Shown: piece after piece, positions 1-6,353 of the stretch
Position numbering within the stretch: the stretch's first letter is position 1
How the letters are laid out: every line of letters begins with the position of its first letter
Assembly: GCA_002725095.1 (NCBI GenBank)
Contig: PBQQ01000019.1
Span: 2,420 to 9,602, forward strand
Reading direction: 5' to 3'
Source of the DNA: Gammaproteobacteria bacterium
GTDB taxonomy: Bacteria; Pseudomonadota; Gammaproteobacteria; Pseudomonadales; Azotimanducaceae
Length of the DNA stretch: 7,183 nucleotides
Program-made: the position numbers and the translations under genes
The notes under the pieces: generated by a model
Database searches by the model: none
What the model was told of the DNA's origin: nothing
What the model saw: the letters and a program-made list of their open reading frames with translations, nothing else

Positions 1-117
1 CTGTCTGGGGTCGCTGCATGGTTACGTAATCGCGCGGCCGGTCGCGCGCGTCATAACACGATGGACACGCTGTTTCGCTATGACCCAATGCGGGCAGTGG
101 AAGAGTCGCAACCATAG
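1..117 (+). CDS. C-terminal end of an unidentified protein (partial)
   Basis: An open frame enters from the left edge in frame 1 and stops at TAG 115-117, giving 38 residues that end in VEESQP. The stretch looks coding: it is rich in Arg and Ala, has a mixed amphipathic composition and keeps the direction of the next three genes. The tail is too short to name a family, and I do not recognise it. The following VOC gene starts 58 bases later, so the two may share a transcript. The alternative is that the frame is open by chance in a GC-rich stretch (CGCGCGGCCGGTCGCGCGCG at 31-50). Confidence 0.5.
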   Translation: MSGVAAWLRNRAAGRARHNTMDTLFRYDPMRAVEESQP

Positions 118-165
118 GGTTTGCAATCTGTCTGCGTATGTCGCAGCTTAAAGCTAACGGGAGTC

Positions 166-173
166 AGGAGAGG
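166..173 (+). promoter_or_regulatory. Ribosome binding site of the first VOC gene
   Basis: AGGAGAGG lies just before the ATG at 176; its AGGAG core (166-170) is five bases from the start. It is the strongest Shine-Dalgarno match in the plus-strand cluster and supports that start. An 11-base palindrome, AGCTTAAAGCT, lies at 145-155 in the same leader; its role, if any, is unknown. Confidence 0.75.
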
Positions 174-175
174 TT

Positions 176-868
176 ATGAACAAAGTAGAAGGCCTACATC
201 ACCTAGGAATTTGCACCGCTGATATGAAAGCGCAGATCGAATTCTTTACGGATAAATTGGGCATGGAGTTGCAGGCTCTGTATTGGATGCATGGCGTTGA
301 AGATACCTGGCATGGCTTCTTACGGTTAAATGACGAAAGTTCAGTTGCCTTTGTTTGTAATCCAAAAATCCAAAATATACCGCGCGTATTGGGTGAATCT
401 CATGCGGGCAATCCTGGCGCTAATTGCGCGGGTGGTGCAATGCAGCACGTTGCTTTTAAGGTCAAGAACCATGAAGAACTCCTAGCTATGCGGGATCGGC
501 TGCGTTCCAAAGGGGGGCCGGTTATGGGCCCATTGGAGCACGGTATGTGTTGTTCTATCTATTTTGCCGGTCCGGAAGATCTATCTCTGGAATTGAGTTA
601 TTCGTTGGAGCCCATCGATCAAAACCTTTGGATTGATCCAGAGGTTGTTGCTTTGGCCGGTATCTCTGAGGACGAACTGCAATGCTTTAAGAAGCCGGCA
701 GCTTATCAAGATCAAGGGGGGGCGGTACCGCAACCTGATATTGCGGGCACGCCGGGGCCGCATATGAGCAACTATCCTGATGGCGTTTACGAAAAGGTGA
801 TGCAGATACCAGACGAAATGATGTTCAACTCAGTGCCCAGCGATCCGCCCGTTAAGGTGCCGCATTGA
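176..868 (+). CDS. VOC family protein (glyoxalase / extradiol dioxygenase-like) with C-terminal extension
   Basis: Predicted cytoplasmic 230-residue protein of the vicinal oxygen chelate superfamily, metal enzymes that include glyoxalase I, methylmalonyl-CoA epimerase and extradiol dioxygenases. Residues 5-142 form one paired beta-alpha-beta-beta-beta unit. It opens with GLHHLGI (likely metal ligand His9), has QHVAF in the middle (His91) and ends with LSLELS (Glu139), so a His-His-Glu metal site appears complete. Residues about 145-230 form a Pro-rich tail (NYPDG, IPDEMM, SDPPVKVP) beyond the usual single VOC domain. The ATG follows a strong AGGAG site. The gene is first of a close set with an SDR and another VOC gene, which suggests a small catabolic operon. 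The reaction cannot be assigned: isomerase, epimerase, lyase or dioxygenase are all possible. Confidence 0.87.
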   Translation: MNKVEGLHHLGICTADMKAQIEFFTDKLGMELQALYWMHGVEDTWHGFLRLNDESSVAFVCNPKIQNIPRVLGESHAGNPGANCAGGAMQHVAFKVKNHEELLAMRDRLRSKGGPVMGPLEHGMCCSIYFAGPEDLSLELSYSLEPIDQNLWIDPEVVALAGISEDELQCFKKPAAYQDQGGAVPQPDIAGTPGPHMSNYPDGVYEKVMQIPDEMMFNSVPSDPPVKVPH

Positions 869-905
869 TCTGTTTAAAGTGTGTGCCCCTAAGTAGAGGC
901 TGTGA

Positions 906-1658
906 ATGACAGGCGTTAAAGATAAGGTCGTGCTGATTACTGGTGCGGCCTCTGGTTTGGGGCTTGCCGACGCCCAGGTGCTGACGGAGCAGGGTGCTCG
1001 AGTGGTGATGACGGATATCGACGCCGAGCGCGGTGGCGACTTGGCGGCGCAAATTGGCGCCATGTTTTTACCTCAAGACGTAGCCGATGAGGCGCGTTGG
1101 GCAGAGGTTATGGAGGTCGTCCAAGCCGAGTACGGTCGTTTGGACGGCATCGTGAATAACGCGGGCATCGCCCCCATTGCTGACATAGAGACCACGACCA
1201 CCGATATATGGCGAAAAACCTTAGCCATTCATTTAGACGGCACGTATTTCGGGTGTCGGGCGGCGATCAAGCTTATGAAAGAGTCCGGCGGCGGTTCGAT
1301 AGTGAATATGTCCTCTACTGCAGCGCTCGTCGGCATTCCAGATTACCTGGCTTACTCGGCGGCTAAAGGTGGCATTCGCGCAATGACGAAGGCCATAGCC
1401 GTGCATTGCCGACGGGCAAAGTTACGCATTCGCTGCAATTCAGTGCATCCGGGCAGCATCAATACGCCGATGGTGCAAAATGCCGTAAAGCAGTTAATGG
1501 CCATTGATCTCGACGACGATGCAGAGAAAAAGCGCAAAGCCATGGGTATTGGTGAGCCTCGCGACGTGGCGCATATGGTGGTTTATTTGCTCGGTGATGA
1601 GTCGAAGCATGTAAATGGCACCGAAATGGTGATCGACAACGCTGATACCGTCGTCTAA
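906..1658 (+). CDS. SDR family NAD-dependent alcohol/ketone dehydrogenase
   Basis: A 250-residue classical short-chain dehydrogenase, the usual length for the family, predicted cytoplasmic and usually tetrameric. It interconverts a hydroxyl and a carbonyl group on an unknown substrate. The nucleotide-binding motif TGAASGLG is at 12-19. Asp37 at the end of beta-2 (MTDID) indicates NAD(H) rather than NADP(H). NNAG is at 84-87, the catalytic set is Ser137, Tyr150 and Lys154 (YSAAK), and PGSINTPM is at 182-189. The fourth tetrad residue, normally Asn, is His109 (AIHLDGT). The C-terminal NGTEMVID is typical, although the usual following Gly-Gly is Asn-Ala. AGAGG at 895-899, six bases before ATG, supports the start. 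Gaps of 37 and 22 bases to the two VOC genes suggest cotranscription. Confidence 0.93.
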   Translation: MTGVKDKVVLITGAASGLGLADAQVLTEQGARVVMTDIDAERGGDLAAQIGAMFLPQDVADEARWAEVMEVVQAEYGRLDGIVNNAGIAPIADIETTTTDIWRKTLAIHLDGTYFGCRAAIKLMKESGGGSIVNMSSTAALVGIPDYLAYSAAKGGIRAMTKAIAVHCRRAKLRIRCNSVHPGSINTPMVQNAVKQLMAIDLDDDAEKKRKAMGIGEPRDVAHMVVYLLGDESKHVNGTEMVIDNADTVV

Positions 1659-1680
1659 CCCCTTCTAAATTAGGTTGACT

Positions 1681-2133
1681 ATGAACATTACCGGAATGGT
1701 GCATATCAATATTAATTGCCGTGACTATGCGCGGTCGAAGGCGTTTTACGAAATGCTTGGGTTTGTCGAAGTCTGGAAGGTGCCTGAAACCAATAGCCCA
1801 GAGGTAAATGCTGCGGTTGGCATGCAGGATTATCAGGTGAATGGCGCCATTATGGCCTTGCAGGGCGCTGAACCCGCGATGTTGATCGACCTTTTGGAAT
1901 GGCAACAGCCTCGAGATAACGCGGACCCATATCCGAATCTGCACCGACCGGGTCTAGCTCGGCTGGCGCTACGCAGCAGTGATTTGCATTCCGACTACGC
2001 GTTTTTAGTCGCCGAGGGTGTAGACGTTTTGTCAGAACCTGCGACTGTGATGTCCAGCGCCAACCATGGCAGCCGGTTTTTTTGTTTTAAAGACCCCGAC
2101 GGCACATTTTTAGAGTTGGTGGAAAGCTTTTAG
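1681..2133 (+). CDS. VOC family protein, single domain
   Basis: A 150-residue protein with the VOC/glyoxalase fold. The first half opens VHININCRDYARSKAFYEML, with likely metal ligand His8. The second half contains GLARLALRSSDL (92-102) and ends KDPDGTFLELVESF with Glu145. The middle position that holds a metal-binding His in many VOC enzymes is Arg94 here, so the metal site may be altered or absent. LIDLLEWQQP (68-77) is typical of this uncharacterised VOC branch. I chose ATG 1681 over an in-frame TTG at 1675 because TTAGG (1670-1674) gives six bases of spacing to the ATG and none to the TTG. It lies 22 bases after the SDR stop and probably ends the operon. Substrate and reaction are unknown. 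Confidence 0.85.
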   Translation: MNITGMVHININCRDYARSKAFYEMLGFVEVWKVPETNSPEVNAAVGMQDYQVNGAIMALQGAEPAMLIDLLEWQQPRDNADPYPNLHRPGLARLALRSSDLHSDYAFLVAEGVDVLSEPATVMSSANHGSRFFCFKDPDGTFLELVESF

Positions 2134-2181
2134 CTTAACTTTAGTGCCTTGCAGTAGTGAAGGCCGTTGCGTGGCTCCCAT

Positions 2182-2221
2182 GGTTCGGCTCTTACCTAAC
2201 AGAAGGTTGATGCCGCGAACC
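2182..2221. terminator. Nested inverted repeat between converging genes, possible bidirectional terminator
   Basis: GGTTCGGC (2182-2189) pairs with GCCGCGAACC (2212-2221), giving eight base pairs with a two-base bulge. Inside it ACCT (2194-2197) pairs with AGGT (2204-2207) around a six-base loop, with four unpaired bases on each side. It sits in the 103-base gap between the plus-strand VOC stop at 2133 and the minus-strand stop at 2237, where a shared terminator is expected. There is no adjacent long T run; TTTCTATTATT at 2227-2237 is only T/A-rich. An intrinsic terminator is therefore unproven. Confidence 0.4.
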
Positions 2222-2236
2222 GACATGTTTCTATTA

Positions 2237-2563
2237 TTAATCAGTCCGATGCACTTGTTCGTTCAGAGCTTGGTAAATGCCGATCTCTATGGTGGCCATA
2301 TCGATTGCATCGCTAAGATGCATCCAAGTTGCGTTGCGTAAATTTTCCAACGTGCCGTCAATGTTGTTGCTGTCGATGGTGTAAATGGCCAAGTAACTAT
2401 GGCTTTGCGGTTGCATCTGCTGAGGTGTCAGGAACAAACGCTGGGCCGACTGAAAACCTTCTATCTGCAGTACCTCGGGCAGATGCACCTCGCTATACCA
2501 GCGGTTGAACTCAGCCTCTTTGCCCGCCACTGGATTGCTTTTGACCATATACAGTGTTGTCAC
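2237..2563 (-). CDS. Small dimeric alpha-beta barrel protein (EthD-like, uncharacterised)
   Basis: A 108-residue protein with the ferredoxin-like dimeric alpha-beta barrel pattern of EthD and related uncharacterised families. Recognisable features are SNPVAGKEAEFNRWYSEVHL (9-28) with conserved His27, followed by PEVLQIEGFQSAQR (29-42). Relatives include subunits found beside oxygenases and small isomerase- or cyclase-like proteins, but I cannot assign a reaction. The start is GTG at 2563, overlapping the TGA of the PhyH gene as GTGA, with GGGGG seven bases upstream. The overlap suggests translational coupling. ATG at 2548 (M6) is an alternative, but it would remove the first beta strand. The gene is last in the minus-strand cassette. 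Confidence 0.75.
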   Translation of the reverse strand: MTTLYMVKSNPVAGKEAEFNRWYSEVHLPEVLQIEGFQSAQRLFLTPQQMQPQSHSYLAIYTIDSNNIDGTLENLRNATWMHLSDAIDMATIEIGIYQALNEQVHRTD

Positions 2564-3426
2564 GTTTTTGCCCCCGTGCGTTCGTTGTGTAAATCATTGC
2601 GTCGGTCGAGATAACTGTCGTGTGTGCTTTGATCGGCATAGTGCCGTTGCATCTCCAGACGCGGGTCTTGAGCAAAAATATGCCCGGCGCCGACGCTGGT
2701 TTTGAAGCCCAAAAGGTCTTGTAGCTCTGGCGCAAAAGACAGCATGCGCGAGGGGTGGATGCCCAGCATCAGATTTTCTTGTTGGCGCATGCAGCCGTTG
2801 CAGTAGTTAATGGTAAGAGCGACGCGATCCTCGCCGGAAGTGTTGGCTCCTGCGCCGTGATAGCAGCTGCCCAGCACAAAGGCGATGGAGCCTGCGGGCA
2901 TCAGTAAGGCATCGGTGTCGTAAGCTTCGGTGAGGTCTGGGTCGTGTTCAAAATTTTGACTGCCTGGCACCACTCGGGTGGCGCCGGTGGCTTCAGTGAA
3001 GTCAGTAAGCGCCCACATAGTGTTACACACGAGATTAGGGTGCGGGCGGGGGAAACCATAGACGCCATCATCGACATGGACCGCTTGGTCCGATTCATCG
3101 TGGCCGACCACAGCGGTGCCCATAGTCGACAGTAAAAAACCGTCGCCCAGCACCTGGGGCAGTATTTGCATAATCCATGGATGTACAGCGACCTCTTGCC
3201 AGAGGTCGGCGTCATTTAATAAGTCGAACCATCTTCGGGTGACATAACCCGTGAAGGGACCGGGCGGAATGTCTCCCCCTGGTCGAACTTGTTGTAGTCG
3301 CTCGATTTCGTCGTGCAAAGCCGCGAGAAGCTTAGGCTCGATGGCGTTATGCATGATCGAGTAGCCGTCGCGCTCGATGTTGGCGACGTGTAAATCTACC
3401 GCGTCGACGCTTAGATCAGGGATCAT
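2560..3426 (-). CDS. Phytanoyl-CoA dioxygenase (PhyH) family Fe(II)/2-oxoglutarate oxygenase
   Basis: A 288-residue cytoplasmic non-heme iron oxygenase, about the normal size for bacterial PhyH proteins. The family couples decarboxylation of 2-oxoglutarate to hydroxylation (in some members halogenation) of an acyl or small-molecule substrate. Iron ligands are visible as His117-x-Asp119 (VHVDDG) and distal His190 (CYHGAG). The Asp in the HxD motif argues against a halogenase. Arg201 is the likely 2-oxoglutarate anchor. The core ALTDFTEATGATRVVPGSQ (139-157) is highly characteristic, and MRQQENLMLGI (213-223) matches the family C-terminal part. ATG at 3426 overlaps the upstream hydrolase TGA as ATGA and has no strong ribosome site of its own, so coupling is likely. 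Its own TGA overlaps the next start. The substrate is unknown; a product of the neighbouring hydrolase is a reasonable guess. Confidence 0.9.
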   Translation of the reverse strand: MIPDLSVDAVDLHVANIERDGYSIMHNAIEPKLLAALHDEIERLQQVRPGGDIPPGPFTGYVTRRWFDLLNDADLWQEVAVHPWIMQILPQVLGDGFLLSTMGTAVVGHDESDQAVHVDDGVYGFPRPHPNLVCNTMWALTDFTEATGATRVVPGSQNFEHDPDLTEAYDTDALLMPAGSIAFVLGSCYHGAGANTSGEDRVALTINYCNGCMRQQENLMLGIHPSRMLSFAPELQDLLGFKTSVGAGHIFAQDPRLEMQRHYADQSTHDSYLDRRNDLHNERTGAKT

Positions 3427-4505
3427 GCCGCAGCTGTCGGATTAGCCCTAACAAAGTCACCAATGACCTGACATAGCTGCTGTGGATTACCTTCCTGCAC
3501 AAAGTGGCCTCCGCCCTTGATGGTGGTGTGCGGTTGTCCTTGGGCCCCGGGAACTTTGTCTAGAAACGGTTGGTCGCCGCCTCCGGTGACGGGGTCGTCG
3601 TCTGCAAACGCGCAAAGAAATGGTTTTTGCCACTGGCTGAAAAACTCCCAAGCTTTCCCTTGAGCGTCTAACGACGGACTGGTGGACATAGTCGGTACTT
3701 GGCTCGGCATCGCTCGAATGCCCATTTTATAGCTTGGGTCTGGGAATGGTGCTTCGTAGGCTTTCGCTACTGCGGTGCGCACCGGTGAGACCGTACTTAG
3801 GCCTACGCGGTAAAACAAGAAGTCCACAGCTGCGCTCAATGGGCTGCGCTGCTCCGTCGTCATAGACAACATAAAACCCGCGGGTAGATCAGGTGTTTCC
3901 CAACAAAATTTCTGCCAGTACGCGAATGCAATCGCTTGGGCACGCGCGCCAGCACGAAGGGCTTTCATCATTTGCGGCAGGGTTGGTGTGGGTTTGTTAG
4001 CGCGGAAGTCTTCAACTTCTGCAATAACATCCGCAGGGGTGTCGGGATTGTAGGGTAGGCCGGTATTCGAGATCACCACGCGGTCGAAGCGATCTTCGTT
4101 GTCGGCAATCATGCGCAATCCGATAAGTCCTCCCCAGTCTTGGCCAAAAAATGTTATGCCGCTGAAGTCGTTACTGCGGAGCCAGGCGTTCATCCAATCC
4201 ACTTGAAGGTTGTAGCTGTAATCTTCACGCGCTGCGGGTTTGTCGGACTTTCCATAACCCGGCAGATCCGGAGCGATTACGCGAAAGCCGTCGGCGACCA
4301 GCAGCGGAATCATTTTTCGATACAGGTAACTCCACACCGGTTGACCGTGCATGCACAGCACAATGGGAGCGTTAGCGGCGCCCTCGTCCAGATGATGAAT
4401 ACGCAGATCGCTGCCGTCCTCGGTTTTTATGGTGGTGTAATGCGGGGCGAAGGGGTAATCGACCAAGCCCTCAAAACAATTATCAGGTGTTCGCAGTATT
4501 TTCAT
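3423..4505 (-). CDS. Haloalkane dehalogenase-like alpha/beta hydrolase
   Basis: A 360-residue alpha/beta hydrolase closest in pattern to haloalkane dehalogenase subgroup I, which cleaves carbon-halogen bonds through an Asp ester. The N-terminus RTPDNCFEGLVDYPFAPHY (5-23) is characteristic. Others are HGQPVWSYLYRKMIP (53-67), APDLPGYGKSDKP (78-90), the nucleophile elbow GQDWGG with Asp123 and halide-type Trp124, a cap region about 150-280, acid candidate Asp302 (AFADDDPVTGG), and base His334 (GGGHFVQEG). The residue after HG, Glu or Asn in characterised dehalogenases, is Gln55. No signal peptide is seen. ATG at 4505 follows GGAGAG (minus strand, 4514-4519). It is first of the three-gene cassette and the only one with a good ribosome site. 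An ester or epoxide hydrolase remains possible, but Asp-Trp at the elbow favours dehalogenase-type chemistry. Confidence 0.85.
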   Translation of the reverse strand: MKILRTPDNCFEGLVDYPFAPHYTTIKTEDGSDLRIHHLDEGAANAPIVLCMHGQPVWSYLYRKMIPLLVADGFRVIAPDLPGYGKSDKPAAREDYSYNLQVDWMNAWLRSNDFSGITFFGQDWGGLIGLRMIADNEDRFDRVVISNTGLPYNPDTPADVIAEVEDFRANKPTPTLPQMMKALRAGARAQAIAFAYWQKFCWETPDLPAGFMLSMTTEQRSPLSAAVDFLFYRVGLSTVSPVRTAVAKAYEAPFPDPSYKMGIRAMPSQVPTMSTSPSLDAQGKAWEFFSQWQKPFLCAFADDDPVTGGGDQPFLDKVPGAQGQPHTTIKGGGHFVQEGNPQQLCQVIGDFVRANPTAAA

Positions 4506-4549
4506 AAGGTTTACTCTCCAGCGCTCATTTGCTCGACTTCGACCAAATA

Positions 4550-4578
4550 ATAATGAAGTGCATTAAAATTTAGAGCAA
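4550..4578 (-). promoter_or_regulatory. Putative sigma70-type promoter of the dehalogenase-like cassette
   Basis: On the minus strand TTGCTC (4573-4578) and CATTAT (4550-4555) are separated by 17 bases and resemble -35 and -10 boxes, with 3/6 and 4/6 matches. The start would fall near 4543, leaving a leader of about 38 bases that carries GGAGAG before the ATG at 4505. The region is AT-rich compared with the flanking genes. The 174-base gap (4506-4679) also holds two adjoining palindromes, TTAGCTAA (4610-4617) and AGCGCGCT (4617-4624), of unknown role. Confidence 0.5.
4551..4565. promoter_or_regulatory. Inverted repeat TAATG-N5-CATTA, possible operator
   Basis: TAATGAAGTGCATTA is a perfect five-base inverted repeat with a five-base spacer. 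It covers most of the putative -10 box and part of the promoter spacer, where a repressor of TetR, MarR or GntR type would block RNA polymerase. No regulator gene is present in the window, so the link is positional only. In such AT-rich sequence a repeat this short can occur by chance. Confidence 0.4.
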
Positions 4579-4679
4579 GAAGCTTCGTATTAAGGGAATT
4601 ACTGTCCGTTTAGCTAAGCGCGCTCGTGCATGGTCTTTCAGCAAGGCAGTGCATTTGCATAGTTGATTATAGACCCTGC

Positions 4680-6353
4680 CTAGCTGAGACCCAGTTCTTC
4701 AGCGTATTGGTCGCGCATCACGAACTTCTGCATTTTCCCGGTCACGGTCATGGGGAACTCGTCTACCAGTTTGATGTAGCGGGGTACTTTGAAGTGGGTG
4801 ATCTGTCCTGCACAGAAATCGGCAATGTCTTCTGCCGTCACAGTTTTTGCGTCACGCAACTGCACCCAAGCGGCCACCTGCTCGCCGTACTTAGCGTCGG
4901 GCACGCCGAACACCTGAACTTCTTGTATGTCTGGGTGGGTGTAAAGAAACTCTTCGATTTCGCGCGGGTACACGTTTTCGCCGCCGCGAATGATCATATC
5001 TTTTATGCGGCCGGTAATTTTTACGTAGCCCTTGGCGTCCATTTCGCCGAGATCGCCGGAATGCAGCCAGCCTTCCGCGTCGATGGTTTGCGCCGTGCGG
5101 TCAGGGTCACCCCAATAACCTTGCATGACGCCATAGCCACGGGCGCAGACTTCGCCGGTTTCATCTATACCGGCAATGCTGCCGTCTTCGCGACAAATTT
5201 TGATTTCCCAGTTGGTGTGGGGTCGACCGACGGTGCTGACTCGTGCTTCGAAGGGGTCATCCATTTCGGTCATGGTGTCCACGGGGCTGCATTCGGTCTG
5301 TCCGTAAGCGATAACGATACCGTCTAGATCCATATCGCTGATCAAACGTTTCATCAACTCGCGCGGGCAGGTGGAGCCGGCGATCACCCCTGTGCGTAAC
5401 GAACTGACGTCATACTCAGCAAAGTCAGGATCGTCTAATTCGGCAATGAACATGGTGGGTACGCCGTGTAGGGCGGTGCACTGTTCATCCTGCACCGCCT
5501 GAAGAACGGGTTTAGGCTCAAAGGCTTCGCAGGGTAAAACCATGGTGGCACCGTGGCTGATGCAGCACAGAGTGCCCATCACCATGCCAAAGCAGTGGTA
5601 TAACGGCACTGGAATACATAGCCTGTCAGCGGCGCTCAGGCGCATGTTTTGACCTACAAAGTAGGCGTTATTTAAGATGTTGTGATGGGTCAGTGTTGCG
5701 CCTTTTGGGTTTCCGGTGGTGCCGCTGGTGAATTGAATGTTGATGGCTTCATTAGCATCCAGTTGCGGCTCAATCATCGCCAACTGATCAAATTCGGTGG
5801 CGCTGCCGAGTTCGCACACTGCGTCAAAATTATGCATACCGGCGCTGTTGTCGCTGCCCATTCTGATGACGTGTTTAAGATGCGGTAGCTTCCCTGAAAC
5901 GAGCGCGCCGCGTTCACAGTGTTCTAGCTCGGGTGCCAGTGTCTGCAACATCTCCAAGTAATGGCTGGTTTTGAACGACTCAGCGCTGATGATGGCCTTA
6001 CAGCCCACAATGTTCAGCGCGTATTCCAGTTCATAGAGCCGATAGGCCGGATTGATGCACACCATGATCGCACCGATCTTTGCCGTCGCAAATTGAGTCA
6101 GCACCCATTCGTAACGATTAGGTGACCAGATCGCGATGCGATCGCCTTTATTCAGTCCTAGGGCGAGCAATCCGGTCGCAAGTTTATCCACTTCGGTCAG
6201 GAACTCGGCGTAGCTCCAACGGATACTTTGGTGTGGCATAACCAAAGCTGGATGCTCGGGTTGAGCCGCAGCCACCTGATTCAGACGCTGGCCGATGGTG
6301 GTTTCGATCAGATCTGCAGCGGCACCTTTGGCGTGGGCTTGAGTGAGGGTCAT
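4680..6353 (-). CDS. Acyl-CoA ligase (AMP-forming), fatty-acyl-CoA synthetase-like
   Basis: A 557-residue ANL-superfamily ligase that activates a carboxylic acid with ATP and joins it to CoA, feeding beta-oxidation or a related pathway. Visible motifs, in order, are the ATP loop TSGTTGNPKG (209-218), VPLYHCFGMVMG (249-260), YGQTE (350-354), the hinge-side SGDLG (432-436), GRIKDMIIRGGENVYPREIE (448-467) and catalytic Lys540 (TVTGK). Overall pattern fits the medium/long-chain fatty-acyl synthetase group; exact substrate is not readable. I chose ATG 6353, since TLTQAHAKGAAADLIETTIG aligns with the usual N-terminus. The frame stays open back to ATG 6584, but those 77 codons give a basic, unfamily-like sequence. 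The ribosome site is weak (GAG about nine bases upstream). The following cassette starts 174 bases downstream on the same strand. Confidence 0.93.
   Translation of the reverse strand: MTLTQAHAKGAAADLIETTIGQRLNQVAAAQPEHPALVMPHQSIRWSYAEFLTEVDKLATGLLALGLNKGDRIAIWSPNRYEWVLTQFATAKIGAIMVCINPAYRLYELEYALNIVGCKAIISAESFKTSHYLEMLQTLAPELEHCERGALVSGKLPHLKHVIRMGSDNSAGMHNFDAVCELGSATEFDQLAMIEPQLDANEAINIQFTSGTTGNPKGATLTHHNILNNAYFVGQNMRLSAADRLCIPVPLYHCFGMVMGTLCCISHGATMVLPCEAFEPKPVLQAVQDEQCTALHGVPTMFIAELDDPDFAEYDVSSLRTGVIAGSTCPRELMKRLISDMDLDGIVIAYGQTECSPVDTMTEMDDPFEARVSTVGRPHTNWEIKICREDGSIAGIDETGEVCARGYGVMQGYWGDPDRTAQTIDAEGWLHSGDLGEMDAKGYVKITGRIKDMIIRGGENVYPREIEEFLYTHPDIQEVQVFGVPDAKYGEQVAAWVQLRDAKTVTAEDIADFCAGQITHFKVPRYIKLVDEFPMTVTGKMQKFVMRDQYAEELGLS

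Noticed and set aside
31..50. CG-rich alternating stretch as a possible repeat or Z-DNA-type element
   Set aside because: It lies inside an apparent reading frame (Arg/Ala codons) and is too short and irregular to claim as a separate element.
1675..1680. TTG at 1675 as start of the second VOC gene
   Set aside because: The TTAGG ribosome site abuts it directly, while ATG 1681 has normal spacing and fits the family N-terminus.
1459..1944. Minus-strand open frame of 161 codons across the SDR/VOC junction
   Set aside because: It is antisense to two well-supported genes and gives a His- and Arg-rich sequence with no recognisable domain.
2144..2341. Plus-strand 65-codon frame across the convergent gap
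   Set aside because: More than half overlaps the EthD-like gene on the other strand, there is no Shine-Dalgarno match, and the translation has no family likeness.
4140..4550. Plus-strand open frame of 136 codons opposite the dehalogenase-like gene start
   Set aside because: It is opposite the conserved hydrolase core and runs across its promoter; no ribosome site or protein family pattern is visible.
4626..5327. Plus-strand open frame of 233 codons opposite the acyl-CoA ligase
   Set aside because: It lies opposite a ligase with all family motifs, and its translation, rich in His, Phe and Val, shows no family pattern or ribosome site.
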